From assembly GCF_032586155.1 (NCBI RefSeq), contig NZ_JAWHTC010000006.1, forward strand, positions 114,229 to 178,228: a stretch of 64,000 nucleotides of DNA. Reading direction: 5' to 3'. A program made the translations under genes and the position numbers. The notes beneath the pieces are model-generated. The model was not told where the DNA came from and ran no database searches. It was given only the letters and a program-made list of their open reading frames with translations. Source of the DNA: JAWHTC01 sp032586155 (GTDB taxonomy: Bacteria > Pseudomonadota > Alphaproteobacteria > Rhodobacterales > Rhodobacteraceae). Shown piece after piece: positions 61,580 to 64,000 of this stretch (the stretch's first letter is position 1; each line of letters opens with the position of its first letter).

Positions 61580-62182
61580 TCAGATCAGTTTCACCTGCGT
61601 GCCGATGGTCGCACGTTCGAAAACTTCTTCGATGTGTTCGTTGTAAAGGCCGATGCACCCGTTGGACGAGCGCCTGCCGATCTTGCGCGTGTCATGGGTG
61701 CCGTGGATTCGGTAATACTGCCAGGACAGGTACAAGGCCCGCGAGCCCATCGGGTTCTGAGGGTCGCCGCCCTTTATCACGGTCGGCCATTCAGGGTTGC
61801 GCTTGCGCATTGACGGTGTAGGCGCCCAACTCGGGTTCTTCCGTTTCTCGACGATCTCGGTATATCCGCGCTTGGTCAGTTCGTCCGTCAACGGTACGGA
61901 TGTCGGGTAAATCCGCATCTCGCCGTCCTCGGTCCAATGCTGCAACACGCGGGTGGTCGTGTCGGAAATGATGATGCCACGTCCCAGGCGTTCGAAGTGA
62001 TCCGGCCAGTCATGGATTGTGAAGGACGACACATTGCGGCGAACAGCCGTCGTTTCCTCCTGAACCTCTGCAGAAACCGTGGATTGAGCGTGCACCACCG
62101 AAGCAGGAAACACGCCGACTGCGCTGGCGCTAAACAAAAGCCGCCGACGCGTGATCGTGTATTGATTACTGGCGCCTGTCAT
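61580..62182 (-). CDS. L,D-transpeptidase (YkuD fold)
   Basis: A 200-residue exported enzyme. A twin-arginine leader, TRRRLLFSASAVGVFPASVV, is followed by the YkuD domain (about 50-200). The catalytic part reads HGTHDTRKIGRRSSNGCIGL, with the nucleophilic Cys, but with Asn where His is usual. Such enzymes cross-link peptidoglycan or attach lipoproteins, and a few relatives bind copper-stressed walls. It is the first gene of the transcript on this strand of the copper block. Confidence 0.88.
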   Translation of the reverse strand: MTGASNQYTITRRRLLFSASAVGVFPASVVHAQSTVSAEVQEETTAVRRNVSSFTIHDWPDHFERLGRGIIISDTTTRVLQHWTEDGEMRIYPTSVPLTDELTKRGYTEIVEKRKNPSWAPTPSMRKRNPEWPTVIKGGDPQNPMGSRALYLSWQYYRIHGTHDTRKIGRRSSNGCIGLYNEHIEEVFERATIGTQVKLI

Positions 62183-62507
62183 GACTGCCCCTTCGTTTGT
62201 CCGGGCAATATGCGCCCGGTTTCGATGCGTTTGATTGGTTCCAGCGCAGGAACGTCAATAAGCGGGCAGATCACGATGTGGTGAAATTGTCGGCTAGTGT
62301 CGTTGTTTAGGTCCCGATGGTGCAAATCCAAAGGGGTTGAACATCAAAGGTGTAGCTCCTTAGCGAACAAACCATTGACAGTGTGGCACCGACTCAATGG
62401 AAGCACGTTCTTGTATAAGACCGCCAAGGCCGCCATACGATCGCTCGACGGAACCGGCCTTTTTGTCCCGCATTGCCAACCTTGAGAGTAACTACAGCGA
62501 AACTCTG
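62183..62507. other. Gene-poor spacer next to the mobile boundary
   Basis: About 325 bases, less GC-rich than the block to its left. No convincing gene is seen. It should hold the promoter of the L,D-transpeptidase transcript. Confidence 0.4.
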
Positions 62508-62891
62508 TTATGCGGGGCAACGCGGGCCTTGCCCGATCCGGATAAATCGGCCGCGATAGTTAGCCCATACCTGCCCTTCTCCTGATGCAATGTGAATGCA
62601 ACCGACGATCGGCAGGTACGGATTATGGTAGCCTTTGCAGCACAGGCGAGCGAAGGAGTTCCAGTGCGTGTTCGTCTTTGGCTTTTTCCACCTCTTAGCT
62701 TCCAACATTTTAGCTTCCAACATTTGCCGCGCTAAGGCCCGGAGATCGTGACCATCGATCAGGTATGGTGTGTTGTCTGCCAAAACCCGCGGGCCCGTCT
62801 TGATCCAACTTCGGATAGTCGCGACCGAGCAGTTCAGCGTTTTCGCCGCTTGACGGATCAACCTCCAGGTAGTGACCGGTTCCGTCGCCAT
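62508..62891 (-). CDS. Degenerate HTH protein associated with recombinases
   Basis: A 127-residue frame. The N-terminus, with AKTLNCSVATIRSWIKTGPR and then YLIDGHDLRALARQMLE, is a MerR-like DNA-binding helix-turn-helix of the type encoded beside tyrosine recombinases in this clade. In those proteins a Cys-rich zinc ribbon follows. Here the second half (RLCCKGYHNPYLPIVGC and so on) looks out of frame or decayed. A short duplicated MLEAKMLEAK is also present. It is probably a leftover of an integrated element. Confidence 0.5.
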   Translation of the reverse strand: MATEPVTTWRLIRQAAKTLNCSVATIRSWIKTGPRVLADNTPYLIDGHDLRALARQMLEAKMLEAKRWKKPKTNTHWNSFARLCCKGYHNPYLPIVGCIHIASGEGQVWANYRGRFIRIGQGPRCPA

Positions 62892-62989
62892 GATGCCCTG
62901 ACCCCAGATGCGCCACCAGATTCTTGGTCAGCTTTCCAGTAAGGGCTATTGCCCAAATCACCTCACTTTCTACCACTCAAGGAAAGCAA

Positions 62990-63208
62990 ATGAGGCAAAT
63001 CGAAGAAAGCGCGTACAATAACTCTCCGCGGAGAAATCCCGACAGAACATGGGAGTACATCCAAATACAGCAAACTATCCAAATGGTGAGAAGAGAAAAA
63101 GTGGCGGTGCTGTCAGACGGATGCGAACCAGTCTCTGCAAGGACAGCGGCGCTGCTCTTTATGACGCGCCAACTTGGCGCCATTCAGCGAGAGCGGCGGC
63201 ACGGTTGA
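62990..63208 (+). CDS. Short orphan frame cut by the insertion sequence
   Basis: A 72-residue frame with a good ribosome site (AAGGAAAG, 3 bases before the ATG). The start MRQIEESAYNNSPRRNPDRT continues into the left end of the IS at 63106, so the last 34 codons belong to the element. It may be the 5' part of a gene disrupted by the insertion. No family is recognised. Confidence 0.3.
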   Translation: MRQIEESAYNNSPRRNPDRTWEYIQIQQTIQMVRREKVAVLSDGCEPVSARTAALLFMTRQLGAIQRERRHG

Positions 63209-63923
63209 GCTTGAAACTTGCGCGTGAGTAAAGATGGCGTTCCTGATTGAAATGATTGTGAACTGATGAGTGAACGGTGATGAATTTCTGTAAACTTCGC
63301 ATTCGGCGGAAACGCAACATCGCCCGCTCTCTTCGTCGAAAAGGTAAGTGTGAATTCTCGGCCCGGTTATTCAACCAGCGCCCGGTTTCCTGTCGGTCAG
63401 CATTGCCGATAACCTTCATCGCGGGGCTATAAGAGCGTAATTTGTCGGTCACGATTACTTGTGGTTTTCCAAAGCGCTTCATTGTTTTCCTGAGGAATTT
63501 CAATGCAGCTTTGCGATCACGACGCTTGGTGACATAGGATTCCAACACTTCGCCTTCGTGATCAACTGCGCGCCACAGATAGTGGGTTTCACCATAGATC
63601 TTTACGAAAACTTCGTCGAGATGCCATTGCCAATTCGAATGGGCACGAAGTTGCTGAACCCGTTTTCTTCGGATCTCTGACGCGAATATCGGACCGAACC
63701 GGTTCCACCAGAAGCGCACGGTTTCGTGGCTGATGTCGATACCGCGCTCGTACAGCAGGTCTTCGACATTCCGAAGCGAAAGTGGAAAGCGAACATACAG
63801 CATCACCGCCAGGCGAATGATTTCGGGACTGCTGTGAAAGTACTTGTACGGGTCACGTTTTGTCATGGGTGGACGTTACAAAACCACCCTACCCTGCTCA
63901 ACTCGAATCCTTCTGACAGGACC
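63106..63923 (-). mobile_element. IS6-family insertion sequence
   Basis: An 818-base element bounded by imperfect inverted repeats. The left end reads GGTGCTGTCAGACGGATGCG and the right end, reversed, GGTCCTGTCAGAAGGATTCG. The eight bases outside the ends, AAAGTGGC and CGTCGATC, do not match, so no target duplication is left. This fits IS6 elements that moved by replicative cointegration or had a neighbouring deletion. It contains one transposase gene and splits an IS3-type transposase on the right. Confidence 0.85.
63159..63866 (-). CDS. IS6-family transposase
   Basis: A 235-residue DDE transposase. The acidic residues appear in WHLDEVFVKI, VIVTDKLRSY and NRAENSHLPFRRRER. The N-terminal helix-turn-helix, with LSLRNVEDLLYERGIDISHE, fits the family. 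The gene looks intact. Its end is 53 bases from the left inverted repeat. Confidence 0.93.
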   Translation of the reverse strand: MTKRDPYKYFHSSPEIIRLAVMLYVRFPLSLRNVEDLLYERGIDISHETVRFWWNRFGPIFASEIRRKRVQQLRAHSNWQWHLDEVFVKIYGETHYLWRAVDHEGEVLESYVTKRRDRKAALKFLRKTMKRFGKPQVIVTDKLRSYSPAMKVIGNADRQETGRWLNNRAENSHLPFRRRERAMLRFRRMRSLQKFITVHSSVHNHFNQERHLYSRASFKLNRAAALAEWRQVGAS

Positions 63924-64000
63924 CGTCGATCTGCTGCCTGAGGTCGCCCGGCAGGTAGTAGTTCTCCAGCAAGATGCGGTTTTTCAGGGTCTGGTGCCAT
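63924..64000 (-). pseudogene. IS3-type transposase fragment
   Basis: Reading on the minus strand to the window edge, one frame gives WHQTLKNRILLENYYLPGDL, the well-known end part of IS3-family integrase-type transposases. It stops at the right end of the IS6 element, so the rest was lost or lies outside the window. Only 25 codons are seen. Confidence 0.75.

Overview
The window looks like a chromosomal segment of a marine alphaproteobacterium of the Roseobacter/Rhodobacteraceae group. The reasons are the GC-rich coding style, a B12-dependent class II ribonucleotide reductase, two FAD/GcvT fusion dehydrogenases of the dimethylglycine/sarcosine type, a zwf-pgl-pgi operon, Hint and RTX-type proteins, and many short-leader genes typical of that clade. 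The assignment is inferred from gene content only.

Layout. 1-4000 is a peptide/nickel-type ABC importer: the end of one permease, an unusually long second permease and a fused double ATPase. 4049-9270 holds housekeeping genes: a lipoprotein, a VOC protein, a lytic transglycosylase, ssb, an acyltransferase, a dGTPase-like protein and erpA. 9267-11876 (minus strand) is a compact cassette of unknown function. It has a repeat protein with eight invariant F-T-S-G-A motifs at an exact 21-residue period, a 111-residue protein, a larger helical protein and an EamA exporter. It is the best candidate for an undescribed system. 12216-16729 carries xth and the zwf-pgl-pgi operon of glucose-6-phosphate metabolism. 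16967-18890 has a radical SAM protein and a fatty acid desaturase. 18866-27317 is core metabolism: anmK, tyrS, corC, xerD, a secreted protein with a newly noticed 49-residue membrane peptide, aroK and aroB.

27441-33952 holds two divergent dimethylglycine-dehydrogenase paralogues around a polysaccharide-deacetylase-family gene, then a MobA-like nucleotidyltransferase. 33949-36143 has an RTX-like stub, a Hint protein, a long non-coding stretch and tRNA-Leu(CAA). 36300-42442 carries a DedA-like membrane protein, dsbB, an EF-hand protein and nrdJ with an NrdR-box-like site. 42443-45229 is a lipoprotein, an acyl-CoA dehydrogenase and a CaiB-type CoA-transferase. 45355-52964 concerns polysaccharides: a truncated export-protein remnant, a DUF995 protein, and a large GH18-like/deacetylase/GT2 fusion coupled to a Tat-exported DUF3131 protein.

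54468-62182 is an accessory block that looks like copper handling and periplasmic electron transfer: DUF411, HMA-like, His-rich, Crp/Fnr, DsbA, four c-type cytochromes, a multicopper oxidase and an L,D-transpeptidase. One side is bordered by a decayed adhesin fragment. The other side carries a degenerate HTH recombination-associated gene, an IS6-family element and a truncated IS3-family transposase, which points to horizontal acquisition. No CRISPR array, rRNA or replication origin was seen.
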